Below, piece after piece: positions 1 through 11,725 of a DNA stretch of 64,000 nt (positions are counted from its first letter, which is position 1; every line of letters starts with the position of its first letter). A program made the translations under genes and the position numbers. The stretch is taken from contig CAIIXF020000003.1 in NCBI GenBank assembly GCA_903813345.2, positions 27,917,248-27,981,247 of the forward strand. Reading direction: 5' to 3'. The stretch comes from Owenia fusiformis. Lineage: Eukaryota; Annelida; Polychaeta; Sabellida; Oweniidae. The notes below the pieces were generated by a model, which saw only the letters and a list, made by a program, of their open reading frames with translations, searched no databases and was not told the DNA's origin.

Positions 1-599
1 TTTTGTCGTACTATCAATCTTTCTATTTTTATTGTATCTCGTCTACTCATTGCATCCTTCCCCAGCGTACAACAATCTGTTCGGCGTTTTATATTTGCCT
101 TTTCCAGTAAATGTCAGCGCATCGTGTGTCGAACTGAAAAAAAAATGTTGAAATTATTAACTCATAGGGGTTTATTTTGTCAATATCCAGAGAGGATGTC
201 ACAAAACTCATGAAATAGGTACTGTTTCAACGCGGATTATTTCGGCTTTCGGGAAGGAAGTTTATTTTGAAAAGAGGACATTATCTTCACTTGTAGTTTC
301 AGGGAGCTGGGGAGTGGAAACGAATAGAGTATTTTTGTTCAAAAAAAAGGTACATGTCGGTGTAATTTAATTTGGTATATAAACCCCACCTAGGTTGCAA
401 CACAATATAATGAACTGTAGTTTATTTTAGAGAATGTACAGTTGTAGCAAAGAGTCCATTCTTTTTCCATTAATTTTAAAGTATTGACACATAGCAAGCT
501 ATCCACAACCAGTGTGGCACAAGATACGATTGACTGACACATACAGTGCACTAATTACAACATATTCAGTCATTTAATAGTAATTAAGCACAAAAGAAA
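1..599. other. Unassigned AT-rich sequence downstream of the subtilase
   Basis: I see no exon with coding character here. Positions 421-426 read AATAAA on the minus strand, about 175 bases past the probable subtilase stop codon at 600-602, which suits a poly(A) signal for that gene. The rest is featureless AT-rich sequence. Confidence 0.4.
421..426 (-). terminator. Candidate poly(A) signal of the subtilase gene
   Basis: Minus-strand AATAAA lies about 175 bases downstream of the in-frame TGA at 600-602. The hexamer is common by chance in AT-rich DNA, so support is positional only. Confidence 0.3.
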
Positions 600-3500
600 T
601 CAAATTTTGAATTGTACCTGGCCTGTTACATGCAATGCATTTGGAGCTGAACTAATAGCACCCGCTAACTTCCCAACACACGTACCTCATAGTCAATACA
701 AAAGAAATCAAATTTTCCTAAAATAAGATTCAGTGTGGGGTTTAAGTTAGATGAAACATTCGTACTGGGTTTTAAGAGAACTAATAAAATGGCGATTTTT
801 GTAACTTTTTGTTTTCCTAAATAGTCTACGCGTTTCCGCCCCTGAGTTTGTCAAGTGTTTGTACAATACGCATGCTCAGATATTAAGCAGGACATTCCAG
901 TTTTACCTAAAATAACGATCAACAATATTCACATTTTTTGTCAATATACGAAATTCAAAACGGTGAATCCTTATATGAAATCATTTTGTTTATTCTTCTT
1001 GGCATTTTAATGTTGTTCTAGTAACGATCGTTTTAGAATTGTGACATATTTTTCAAAGTATCATTTTGACATATTTCTCAGAGAACCCCATTCATTATAA
1101 AGGCATTTTCAAACATTGCATTAAGGGGCTATTGTTGAACGCTTTAAATGTATCAAATATCCAGAAGAAATTGCAACAAAATTTTCCCCGACCATCTTCT
1201 AAAGCAAGGCGAGATGATGGTTGAACTTGGTTGTAGAATGTGTTCGTTGCATTATATAAACGCTTGTATTCGCAAGTGCAACTCGCGCCTGTCGGCTACC
1301 GGATTAACCTACCTATACCTGTGGTACTATATTATAACCAGCTCATATGAATATGAATGGAATATAGGTGGCAGGTTATATTCATAGTTCAATGAGTTGG
1401 GTCATCAACTAGTAGGTCAATCCGGTAGCCGACAGCCGAAAGTTGCATTCGTGAATACAAGCTTAGTTACCTTTTCAGAAGCCATTGTTTTATGAGGTGT
1501 GGAGAATCTGGCTCTTGCATCATCCTGGCTGCAACCACACCTGTCTACAGAAAAACCCACTTTAAAAGTTCACATTTTCCAAAGAATATCTTTTTAACTT
1601 TTTTATTTATAAAAAGATATTGAAACCAGTTACATTTACATTTACAATATTGCTTTGTAAAGCACTATAATAACGTTATTAACATTATTAATACACATTT
1701 TATGATAAGAATTTTCTTTGTATCATGTTTTGTGGCATTTACCACACTAATTAAGTCAATTAATGTAGTAATGTATATTGCGCGCATACAAAACAAGCGC
1801 AACTCAATCTACTTCAAATACCCGATCAGCTTCAGAGCTATGTTTAGAACGGGAGATTTCCAAATTCGCGTCAGTGTCAACGGGGATCATTTTACTCATG
1901 TCTACTGAACACTATGCTGGCAATTTTGATTTCGATGCCCAGTATAATGCTTTCTGAAAAAAAGATGTGTGTCATACACAGCTCCAAATATCTTACGAAA
2001 CAAGCTTGTTTATCATGGAAAACTAGCTATATAACTATCAATGGCATACACACGATGACGTGTAGTCTATTTAACTAAGTATACACTGTTACTGAACGAT
2101 AAATTATATGAGAAAACTGCATGCATTTGCATAGGGCAACTTGTGCGTACAGGTTGACGTTTCGATTTTATATGCATTGCTTAAAGTCTCAATTATGTAC
2201 ACTTACGTGTATACATGACATGGTAAATCGTAGTCTTTAGATCAATACCCATGGGCGTCCCCAGGGGGTGCGTTGAGTGCGACTGCTCCCCCTTTTTGAG
2301 CCAATCCTCTGGGATTTAGTGTATGGTGCTGAGGATGTGACTCTGGCGAATAAGGTAAGCTAAGCTTCAAATACTGCAAGCTACGATTTGATGGACACTG
2401 TTTTTTAGATGTAGACGACCCCATGGAAAAATGTTGGGGACGCCCTTAATAATAGTACTTTGATACAAGAATCTGACGTGCTATAAATCACACCAAATCA
2501 TTGAATGCTGTTTATAGTACTGTTAAGATTTCTTGAACGTTAATATCTTAGAATTGGTCGATGTTACTTACAACATGGGGAGCAGCAATTGATGTACCTG
2601 AAACGTATTTTAATTCATTATAACATGTGAAATTTCATTTCATAAATATATCTTAGATACAGTACGATTTAAAGATGGCAGAAGTCGTATTCCCTCTGCT
2701 GTTTGTAACACATTGAAAGTACTGCCTGTTACGCGGAATATGGCATATATTCATGGTTACGCGGTATTTGTGATACGGGTGAATATGCCATATACACCTG
2801 CGGTTGTCAATTTGAAAATTCTTATTATTGTGTTCACGATGGTTACTATATGTAATGGACCTACATGTATCTACTGACTATATTTACCATGTCCAAGTGC
2901 TGCTCTGTTTCCAGGCCAAACTGTAGTTATAGCCTGACCCTAAAACAATGGATGTATTCCAAATATTATAAAGTTTGAGAGATGTATTCTTATGATTATA
3001 AAGTTAGATTTTTATGATAAAATTAACGTTTTTATTGTCAGGGTGTTCCAAGGACAATTATTCTACTTACCGGGGCATATATATCTACGCATGCGCCGTA
3101 GTTAGATGGCCCCCACATCTTGTCTTCGGGGGAACTTGCTCCGACTGTGATTCTAAAAGAATTTTAATAACTCCTAAAAACCTAGTGATTTCATAGAGCG
3201 AGATGTGTTATTTTTAAATTGATGAATCAATAATGCTCAATACCTTTAAAGGATTTAAAGCAAATGTAATATCTTATTGTAATATTGATAAGCAATTAGG
3301 CAGAGAAAAAAGGTGGGAAATTATGGGTACTAGATTAGATTAGACTAGTGTGGTTAGATGCCTTAAAAAGAATATGATGGAAAATTGTGTGACTTCTATG
3401 ATATTATGTATATTGTATATGTTAATGTAACTGCTTTCAAATGTTTTTCTATGAATAAAAGAAGGAATAAAAAAATAAATTAAAAAAATGCTCAATAATT

Positions 3501-6500
3501 CAGCCGGACGTGGTCTATTAAAAGCGCTCCCGAAATCAAACATATTTTAGCTATTAGGTGAAAACTTACACTTCTTTCAACTGTCCGGGTGAGAATTCAC
3601 ACGCATCTTTGGCACTATTTCCAGCAGCTGCTACGACAACAATACCCTAAAAACTAAACTTTCTGTATGAATGAGTTAAGAAGGAATCTGTACATGTACA
3701 GGATCCAAGAAAATTCATGTCGTTTTCACTCTTTAAAATTGACAGATGGTCATTCTTTAGTTCAGCTATCGAATGCCATGAAAATGATAATTGTGGGGAC
3801 GTGTGGCAGCTATAGTGTAATGCTACTAGCTAAGTAAATCCATGTTATTACCGAATAACATAACTTACTGCTCTGACCAGGTGCTGCACCATACTATTCA
3901 ATACTTTATTTGAACCGGGAATTCCAAGTGAAATGCTGAAAATAAAAAATAGTATAATGTTGTGTTACGCACATTATATGAAAATCGTTGAAATGAAATT
4001 TCGAAATGAATCCAAATGAATTATAATTGCGTTACCATGGTACCACCATGAAACAGTAAATGAAGACTATTTACAGGGTGGTCCAAAAAAAGTGAACCCC
4101 TGCAACTGGCCATATTTCCCTCATTACTTGCAGGAATTCTCTTTTATTTTCACATGTTGTAGAGGAAGGTCTAAAATTTATGTTGGTACCATACATTTTT
4201 CTTAGTCTCAAAATTTGCAGAAATTATAAGCCCTAACCAAACATTACTGAAAATGGACAAGTTGTGATTTTCAATATCTGCGATTCTTCAACCCTTTAAT
4301 ACCTTTCCCCTGAGAATTTTTTAAGCCGCAGTCTTAAAGAACTAATATTTTCTGACTTTGTTCAATTTTAAATCCTGCACATTATGGCTTAAAACTAGCA
4401 TCGTACATTTGTTAGTTGCAAAGTTATTGTGATCCAAAGAGATGTGCTAAGCTTCCACAGATGAAAACATTTTCCAGTGAAATCATGAACATACCCCTAT
4501 ATGATCTTGAAATGTCAATATCTTCATAAATCATGGACCAATTCTAATGATATATGGCTCAAAACATAGAATATTGCATTTTCTTTTGATTTTTTAAAGA
4601 TATTTGATGAAGGGGTTATCAGATTCCTGGTCACAGGGGGCAACTTCCTTCCATAAGAGGCCCCCTCTAACTGTTGGTGTAGGTAACATACCCCTGAACT
4701 GTTGAACAGTTAAAAATGCTTCAAAATGATCAATGAAAGTGTGAAATGTGTTTTCTGCTTGAATAGTGTCCCTTTTGTCATATGGTAGGGTTTTAAAATT
4801 GTATCTCTAACTGAAAGCTGTTTAAGATCATCCAATGTGTTTCAACAATTTCCGTGAATCACATTTGTAAAATTTTGTACAATATCTAATTTCCAGGCAT
4901 GTTTGTTAAACGCTTGTAATTTCTTCAAAATTTAAGACTGGGAATAAATTATGGCATCAACCAAAATTTTAGACCTTTCTCTACAACATGTGATAATGTG
5001 AGCCAATTCATGCATGTATTAAGAAAAATGTAGCATGTTGCAGGGGTTCACTTTTTTTTGGACCACCCTGTATATGACCGGAGTGAGCTGGACACTATTC
5101 AATTCATGTGACGTGTTGAAAAGGATGAACAGGGTGATTTCTCTCGTGTAGGCGCGTGTTAAACTATTCTTACTTTATTACACTCCTTCTAGATGTCTTC
5201 CTAACGTTATTGTGTATCCATGACAACCCCCTCACTACAGACCTGTCACCAAAGAAACATAGTTATTCTATTGCTTCGTTCGGCTAATCGTGTGCATAAT
5301 TGTGTGCAAATATAATGAAATGATTCGTTCATTAATATTGTTGATACCCCAATCATTTATTTAAATATACAATTATAAATTACATTATGGTCCCAGACTT
5401 TATGTTAAAATCATATTTTGTAAAGTATGTTGATTGACCTATTGAACTACTGATACTTAACAAATTGGGTACTGTACATTATGAAATTTGACATACCAGC
5501 GTCACCAAAAACTTTTTCTGTAGACATGAAGAAGTGGACTTGCACTGATCGGGTATACAATTATATAAAACCATTACTCACGTACTCGTGCCTCTTGAAG
5601 ATCCCTTAATCACCTTAACTGAGATTAGTCTCGCTTGTTTGGCCACTCCATACTTGGACGAGCCTGTAACACTTAGCAGAGAATTAGCCAATACAGGGTG
5701 ACACAAAATCTCATTTAAAAATAATTTATATAGAAGTGTATAATCTCGCGATGAACATTGTTTCAAGTTTTGATATGTGTTCCTTTTTTCGATTTGGCGA
5801 AATCGACCAAAATGTCAAATAATCTTGATGCTAAAGTATGAAACACATGTTAAAACTATAATTAGGTAAATTAGACAATATCTAACTCACCTATTACGCC
5901 GCTGACAAGTGTACCGTGCCCCGTAAGGTCAACGTCCTGATCGTCCACTGTGTTGGTTCCCCATTGAGCCCTACCTCCAAAATAACTGTGCTTCGTATCT
6001 ATCCCACTAGTAACCGCAAAAAGAAAAAGACATATATGAAAACGGTGTGTCCCAGAAGCAGTCCTGTTACTTTTGGTACACCCTGTAAAACCACACCCTG
6101 ATTGTCCGAGTTTTGAAAATTATATCTTTCTAATATGTTAATTTTATTTTTAGAGGCAGGTACATTGAACAGAAGACAACGTATGTATATTTTCAATAAT
6201 TTCAGAATCTGTTTTTGTTACTGTTTCCGTTTCAAAATCTACATTACCTGCAGGTATGCATTAGACCATTGGAAATATAAGCGTTGGGTTAGTATTGCCA
6301 TAGTTACCTGTCCAAGACATAAACGTCAACACCGAACCCAGTCCCGTTTATTGTAAAATTGCCGTCTGTTGGAAGCTGACGCTGATCAATGCGATCCAAA
6401 CCCTGATTCAAAGAATATCAGATAAACGACATTGTGGAATCCACAATCTCTATCCCTTGGAACAGAGATCACAAGCTTTAGGTAATAGAGACTCTGATAA

Positions 6501-9500
6501 ATCAGAATGAATAAACCTAGAAAACTGTCAAATGGGGGAGTAGGAGAACCGCCAATGTCCTTACTAAATTATGTAATGTGCGTATCAATTATAAAATTTG
6601 TAATTGCGCTTTATATAACATATCGAAGATATAACATAAGCTCTATATGGAGGGGCTTCTCCTTTTGAGCTTCTGGAGAAAATGTGAAGAAAATGCAAAA
6701 TTCCTGGACTTGTGTTTTCGGATTGTGGTTATGGATCTTGAATGCTGAGTTGGTTTCTATTTATAATTGTCTAGTAATTGAATAGTTTTATTACGCTGAT
6801 TTATAACCGGCTCTTGTAAACACGTAATAAATACAATCAGCTTACCCATGAACCTCGAGGGAACGCTGGAATAAGTTGTGTCCTACATGTGAACTCTTCT
6901 ACATCAACCTCTTGTTCAATGTATGACAGTGCCCCTGAAGAAGATAGTCTGACCGCCATGCTATAAGAAATAAACAAAGTTACACATATTTGTCCAAAAA
7001 GGCTGAACTAAGCAAGGACAGAGTTGACAATTTATAGGTAAGACTACATGTTCGGAATTTTGCAGCATTCCTCAAATTGACTCACATGTTATTTTTCGAA
7101 TATGAATCACTCCTTTCCCACATTGTCTACATCTTTCAGTTTTGCACAAAGATTGCACTTATGTGCATAGAAAAGACTGTAACGAATATTTTTGTAAAAT
7201 GTGGAGAAGGAGTGATTCATGAAAAATAACATGTGACTCAATTGAGGATTGCAGCAAAATTCCGAACATGCAGACTTACCTAATAGGTATAGATACCTGT
7301 CATTCTTCCAAAAAACATTATCGTAATTTTCATGATTTATTTATTTCTGACAGAGGACTCTATCAAGAATATTTGCACACTTAAGGAATTTAGGAAGAAC
7401 AAATACACATTTTAAAATAACAATAAATGTACATTCCTCACAGAAAATTTGGCAACCGCTTGTTTAAACCAAACTTTATGTGTGGAGTGTTTAGAAGCCC
7501 ATAGTACACAGTGAATAATGCGCAGCCCTATTTACTGGCCATACAAATATTGCATCTGTGTTCGTCTCTTGGTACTTCTGAAAGCATAATGGAAGTGATT
7601 GAATAAGGCCAAAGTACTATATACACTGTATTAACATATTTTGAATCAAACATTGGCAACAACTCCCCAAATACGTTTTGAACACATTTTACAACAACTT
7701 TCTGGACAACACTCTTTGTTATCAGTTAGCAATGAATTACTGAGCATGTTTAGCAACTAATACGTAAACAGCTTAGTTCGAGATTGTCATATTGGTCAGT
7801 AAGTATAGTGGGAGATATCACCAGCGATCTAACTTTTGGCATTTATAGCACATCAAATAAGCATAAAAAAGAAACAATCAGCATTTTGCGTTACCCATCG
7901 TGCATTACACTTTACCAAGAACTCCAAATCACGGAAGTGACTGATCGCCATTGAAATACACATTCATTGTCGAATAAGAGAAAAAGAAAATGGATTTCTC
8001 AGGTAAATGTGTAGTGGTGACAGGCTCTAGTAGCGGTATTGGAAAAGCAACTGCTTTGTTGTTTGCAAAGCAAGGTGCTAGTGTTCTTCTCCATGGACGT
8101 AATGAGGAAAGGCTACAAGAAGCTGTAGATGCTTGTAAAAGTATTGGCAAGGAAGATGCCAAATTTCCAGCTATTCTAGGAGAAATGGACAAAGATGAAG
8201 TCCTGGAAAAGATTGTGGCTACTGTGAATGAACAGTTTGGGCGACTTGATGTCCTAGTGAATAATGCTGGGATCGTGATACCTGATTCGCTTGTACCTGG
8301 TAATATATCTGCATTGGAGTCGCAGTTCAAAGTGCTTTTGCGAGCACCGATGCTTCTGTCTCAATTGTGTTTCCCATTGCTTGAAAAACACAAAGGAAAT
8401 ATTGTGAATGTATCTAGTATTGGAAGCACTCGCCCTTCAACTGGTTGTCCATACTATTGTATCGCTAAAGCAGGACTGGATATGTTTACCAAGTGTGCTG
8501 CATTGGACTATGGCAAAAGAGGAGTCCGTGTGAATGCGATAAACCCTTGCTATGTTCCGACAAATATAGCCACAAGTTCAGGATTGGCCTCCACAGATGA
8601 AGAGCTCGAAATCATAGGTAATTCTTTTACGTAATTGTTATTTAGATCTGGGTTTAGATTGTGACAGTAATCTAGGATATTTTCTTCGGGTAATTTCGGG
8701 ATGACTACACCCTACCCCCCCCCCCCCCTCTCCTTGGACGAATCCTTTTCCAACAATCATAAAACATTATTGGATCTCCTCCCGGGGGTCTCCTATTATA
8801 GTTATGTTAATTAGTCCATTTACTGAAGCTCTAAACGGCCCAAAGGAACTTATTAAACGAATCAGACATAGTATAATCACTGATGATACGACGTCAGATA
8901 CTGTACATCACGGCGTAACATTGTAATTGTTCATTTTACCGACAAAATGCAAGATTTACGCGATAAATATGCGCAATGCTCCTCCAAGTAATTGCAGAAG
9001 TTTTAATATTCGTGGAATCTTCTTAAAAACTTCAAGTTTTGTTCAGATTAATGTGCGCTTCAATAAAATTCTATATTCGAAAAGGTTGTGTCACGATATA
9101 CAGAATTAGAATCACCAGAAAGTGGACATTTCAAACCCTACCCGTTTTCTTCTTTGTCGCGCTTTTCGGCCCTGCGCTCTCGTTGTCGCACCGTCTTTCT
9201 AGACTCTTTCACAGTGCCCCTTGTCATATTCAACTGATATACACAGACGGGAAGATATTAAGGATTGTTAAATGCATTATTTGTAATTTATTTTAACTCG
9301 AATATTTAGTTTTATTTATTTAAAGCAATGGATAATAAAGGAGAACATATAATACTCTAACGGCGTAACGTCTTATTTTGTAAAGGCTTCACTTGGGGTT
9401 GCGGTGATAAAATGATGTCTATCTCAATATATACTGGTTCAAATTAAATGAAATTAATTGTATGTAGTAAGGGATATATTTCAAAGAACATGCTGAAACA

Positions 9501-11725
9501 TTGGAAAGTTTTGAATGTTTATCCCTTAATTAGAAATATTTGAACTCAAAAAATGAAACGTAATTTTGTGAATTTTTCACATGGCTTCACTTTATATTTC
9601 TTTCAATTTATGCTTCTTACAGACTGAATTTTAATCGAAATGATATAGTTTTTTGATAAAAATATAGACTATGATATGCCTTTCAGGAATCAAAAAAGAA
9701 TAATTCACCTTTCAAACGATTTAATGTTTAATTGACCAAAATATATATCTTGTTGGAACGAAATTATGCCTGTCCACACTTTTTTTGCATAAATATAAGC
9801 GTTAAGTTAGTATTGTTATATTATGACGTCATCACACAGAATCTGTTTGTCTTTTCCAGATTGGTGAATTTAAATATTGTGAAAATTTGAGAAAGATCCG
9901 TTAAGAAATGAAAAGGTTATCTTCATTTTTCGTTTAAAATTAAAATCATTTTTCTTCAAAATGTTACAGTCCACACCCGGTTTTAGCATAGAAAGTCGCA
10001 TAATACGGCTTGTGTGATTCTCATTTAAAAAGTCCCAAATCAGTTATTTGGAATTCTGATAGGCAAAATATTTCATGGACATACGTGTTCAACCGATGAC
10101 GAAAATTTTTTGAAAAATATGATTTTGCTGTCGAGATATTGCGGTTTTAAAACTAAGTACGCATGTAAAAATGCAGTAAAATGCCGCGATGTACAGTATC
10201 TGACGTCGTATCTGATACGAGAGTATTTTTGTAACCTTATGTTGGAAATAGTACCGTTGGTTTATAGTTGACTTAAATTGCTTTCCATGGTTTTGACCTA
10301 TTTCAGCTAAAGCCCTAAAAGCGAGATCTCCTCTGAATAAAAATCTAACGGCAGAAGAATTAGCAAAGATGATTGTTCATCTAGCGTCTGATGATGCGTC
10401 CATGATGAATGGACATTGCTTAGCACACGATGGAGGGGTCAGTCTGACGTGTTGAGGGTGAATGTTTCATGGCCTGGTAAATGTGCAACACATACATTTC
10501 ATTCTAGTATCATAAAATTAAGAAATTCTAATCAATTTTGTAAACATGACTCTTTAATCATCATTAGAATAATCCCATATAAAAATACTATTTGTACTAT
10601 TTGATTCTGAAAAATAAATTACATAACACACTTTGTTGAATGGATTATGTTGTTTACAAAATGAAATGTTGAAACTTGTGGATTACCACAACCTCTCAAA
10701 AGCAGCAGGGCCTGGAGATCAACTTAATACAATTCCCAGATCTCTGTCTTACCTATGCCCATTCTCAAGAGCTAGCCCATAGACCCTCTCTATTTAGACA
10801 GTGTTTAAATCCGAGAGTAAATAAATGGTTAAATGTTCTTAGTGTTAAGAACGGTGACCTAATGCAATCACTAATCAAAACTATCACTAGCCTCAGCCCC
10901 CCCCCCTTCCCCAATAATCATCCAATGGAATAATATTTGGTGCACAACCTTGATCTCTCATCTCCAAACCGACAAATAAGATATCGCTTAGGATTCTTAA
11001 AATATCTGGAGATGGCCATCAGAGACCGATATGAGCTAACATTCCTGGGAATGTCACACAACTATGGGAAGTTAATAAATGCTTAATTTGCCTATTGATA
11101 CCAAGAAAAAATTGGCTATTAATGTCAAAAATGACACAGCCAAGGATAATATTGCTTAAATAAAAAAAATAAAATAAAAAATTCTTAAAACACAAGTAAG
11201 ATACCTTTGATTGAGAGCTGCTGTATAGAGGCTGAGATTGTCGAGTTGGCATAGTGACTCGAGATGTAGGTTGCTCAGCAGCGGCTCGGATTTCTTCAAC
11301 ATTGCTACAAAATGTTTAATTCAATATATAGTTCATCTATACGAAGAAGATGAAGGGAAAGCAATACAATCCATAAAAATGTTGGAGACTATAACAATAC
11401 ATGTATGTCACCACTTTCGGTGGTAACATTATTAGTCTTACCTATGTCGGGAACCCCCGTTGCCAGTATATAGTTCTTTTTTGGTTCACTCCCCATCACA
11501 CCTCCAGAACCTAAAAAACATCGTTTTTGTAGTAGATTTCGGTTGGAAATCTGTTTCCTCATTTAAACCCATGGCCATTTAATTTCTCGTTCGATTTTCT
11601 CCATAATCATATGGGTGCAGATGATATAACTATAAAGTAGAATCTATGGATAGGCGAACAAAAACAAACTTACCCAAGCTGATGATGAACACGGCTGTCA
11701 AACATGGAAACAAATCATTCGTCAT
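600..11725 (-). CDS. Secreted subtilisin-like serine protease (proteinase K / S8 family)
   Basis: Thirteen exons join in phase: 11674-11725, 11442-11510, 11205-11304, 6846-6960, 6308-6402, 5891-6006, 5582-5663, 3869-3935, 3570-3646, 3071-3152, 2888-2933, 2572-2597 and 1471-1544, with a probable last exon at 600 to about 686. The product starts MTNDLFPCLTAVFIISLG, a signal peptide. A propeptide resembling the I9 inhibitor follows (YTAALNQSMAVRLS, YIEQE), then WGLDRIDQR, the Asp site (GVDVYVLDS), the His site (GHGTLVSG), the oxyanion Asn region (VVVAAAGNSAKDAC), GACVDIYAP and the Ser site (GTSIAAPHVTG). All three catalytic residues are present. The last exon reads KLAGAISSAPNALHV, like the proteinase K C-terminus, but it is out of phase with the exon before. 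Some 20-25 residues expected between GTST and ISLG were not found. It could be a real protease with one missed exon, or decaying. The propeptide implies a secreted zymogen matured by self-cleavage. Confidence 0.85.
1262..1462. mobile_element. MITE-like inverted-repeat element (family A)
   Basis: The ends are inverted copies: GCTTGTATTCGC and GTCGGCTACCGGATT at the left return as AATCCGGTAGCCGAC and GAATACAAGC at the right. It is about 200 bases and has no coding capacity. It starts only about 9 bases beyond the donor of the subtilase exon at 1471-1544. A related right end occurs at 20376-20422. Confidence 0.65.
2252..2445. mobile_element. Short TIR element in subtilase intron
   Basis: A G-rich left end (GGGCGTCCCCA) and its inverted copy at the right (TGGGGACGCCC) bound about 190 bases. 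There is no coding content. It is probably a MITE. Confidence 0.5.
4074..5070. mobile_element. Non-autonomous Tc1/mariner-like element
   Basis: It begins CAGGGTGGTCCAAAAAAAGT and ends with the inverted copy ACTTTTTTTTGGACCACCCTG, with further inverted identity around GAACCCCTGCAAC. It is flanked by TA on both sides, the Tc1/mariner target duplication. At 997 bases it has no transposase reading frame. It lies in the subtilase intron between the exons at 5582-5663 and 3869-3935, exactly where a conserved stretch of protease is missing. Confidence 0.75.
7034..7284. mobile_element. Foldback MITE with ~85-base arms
   Basis: The left arm (AGGTAAGACTACATGTTCGG onward) returns inverted near 7195-7281 and includes TCCGAACATG and the AACATGTGA/TCACATGTT pairs. 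The arms match over about 85 bases with a central spacer. It lies between subtilase exon 4 and the start of the dehydrogenase gene, and has no coding content. Confidence 0.65.
7990..10455 (+). CDS. Classical short-chain dehydrogenase/reductase (SDR)
   Basis: Two exons, 7990-8617 and 10307-10455, join in phase (ATA G|CT) into a 258-residue protein, the usual length for a classical single-domain SDR. The Rossmann cofactor loop reads TGSSSGIG near residues 12-19, followed by NNAG. The catalytic Ser lies in NVSSIGS and the Tyr/Lys pair in YYCIAKA, and NPCYVPTNI follows. The second exon gives the C-terminal SDR end: TAEELAKMIVHLASDD, then MMNGHCLAHDGGVSL. The start is the first ATG after an in-frame stop and gives a complete N-terminal beta strand. 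The expected activity is cytosolic NAD(P)-dependent oxidoreduction, substrate unknown. The whole gene lies on the opposite strand inside a subtilase intron. Confidence 0.9.
8885..10212. mobile_element. TIR element in the dehydrogenase intron
   Basis: A 30-base sequence at 8885-8914 (containing GTCAGATACTGTACATCACG) recurs inverted at 10183-10212 with one or two changes. The enclosed 1.3 kb has no long reading frame, so this looks like a non-autonomous DNA transposon filling most of the single SDR intron. Confidence 0.65.
10613..10618 (+). terminator. Candidate poly(A) signal of the SDR gene
   Basis: AATAAA lies about 158 bases after the TGA that ends the dehydrogenase. Position is the only support. 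Confidence 0.4.
10619..11204. other. Intronic spacer, possible retroelement debris
   Basis: This stretch of subtilase intron holds a short plus-strand open stretch (10676-10933) with no family I recognise. It could be the remnant of a retroelement tail. A C-run and an AAATAAAA-rich tract are present. Nothing else is supportable. Confidence 0.2.

Noticed and set aside
5691-6092. Possible TIR pair TACAGGGTGACAC / GGTACACCCTGTA
   Set aside because: It would enclose the His-site exon of the subtilase. The termini match only weakly, so two separate small remnants are more likely.
7929-8330. 133-codon minus-strand frame
   Set aside because: Antisense shadow of the SDR first exon, which has clear family motifs on the plus strand.
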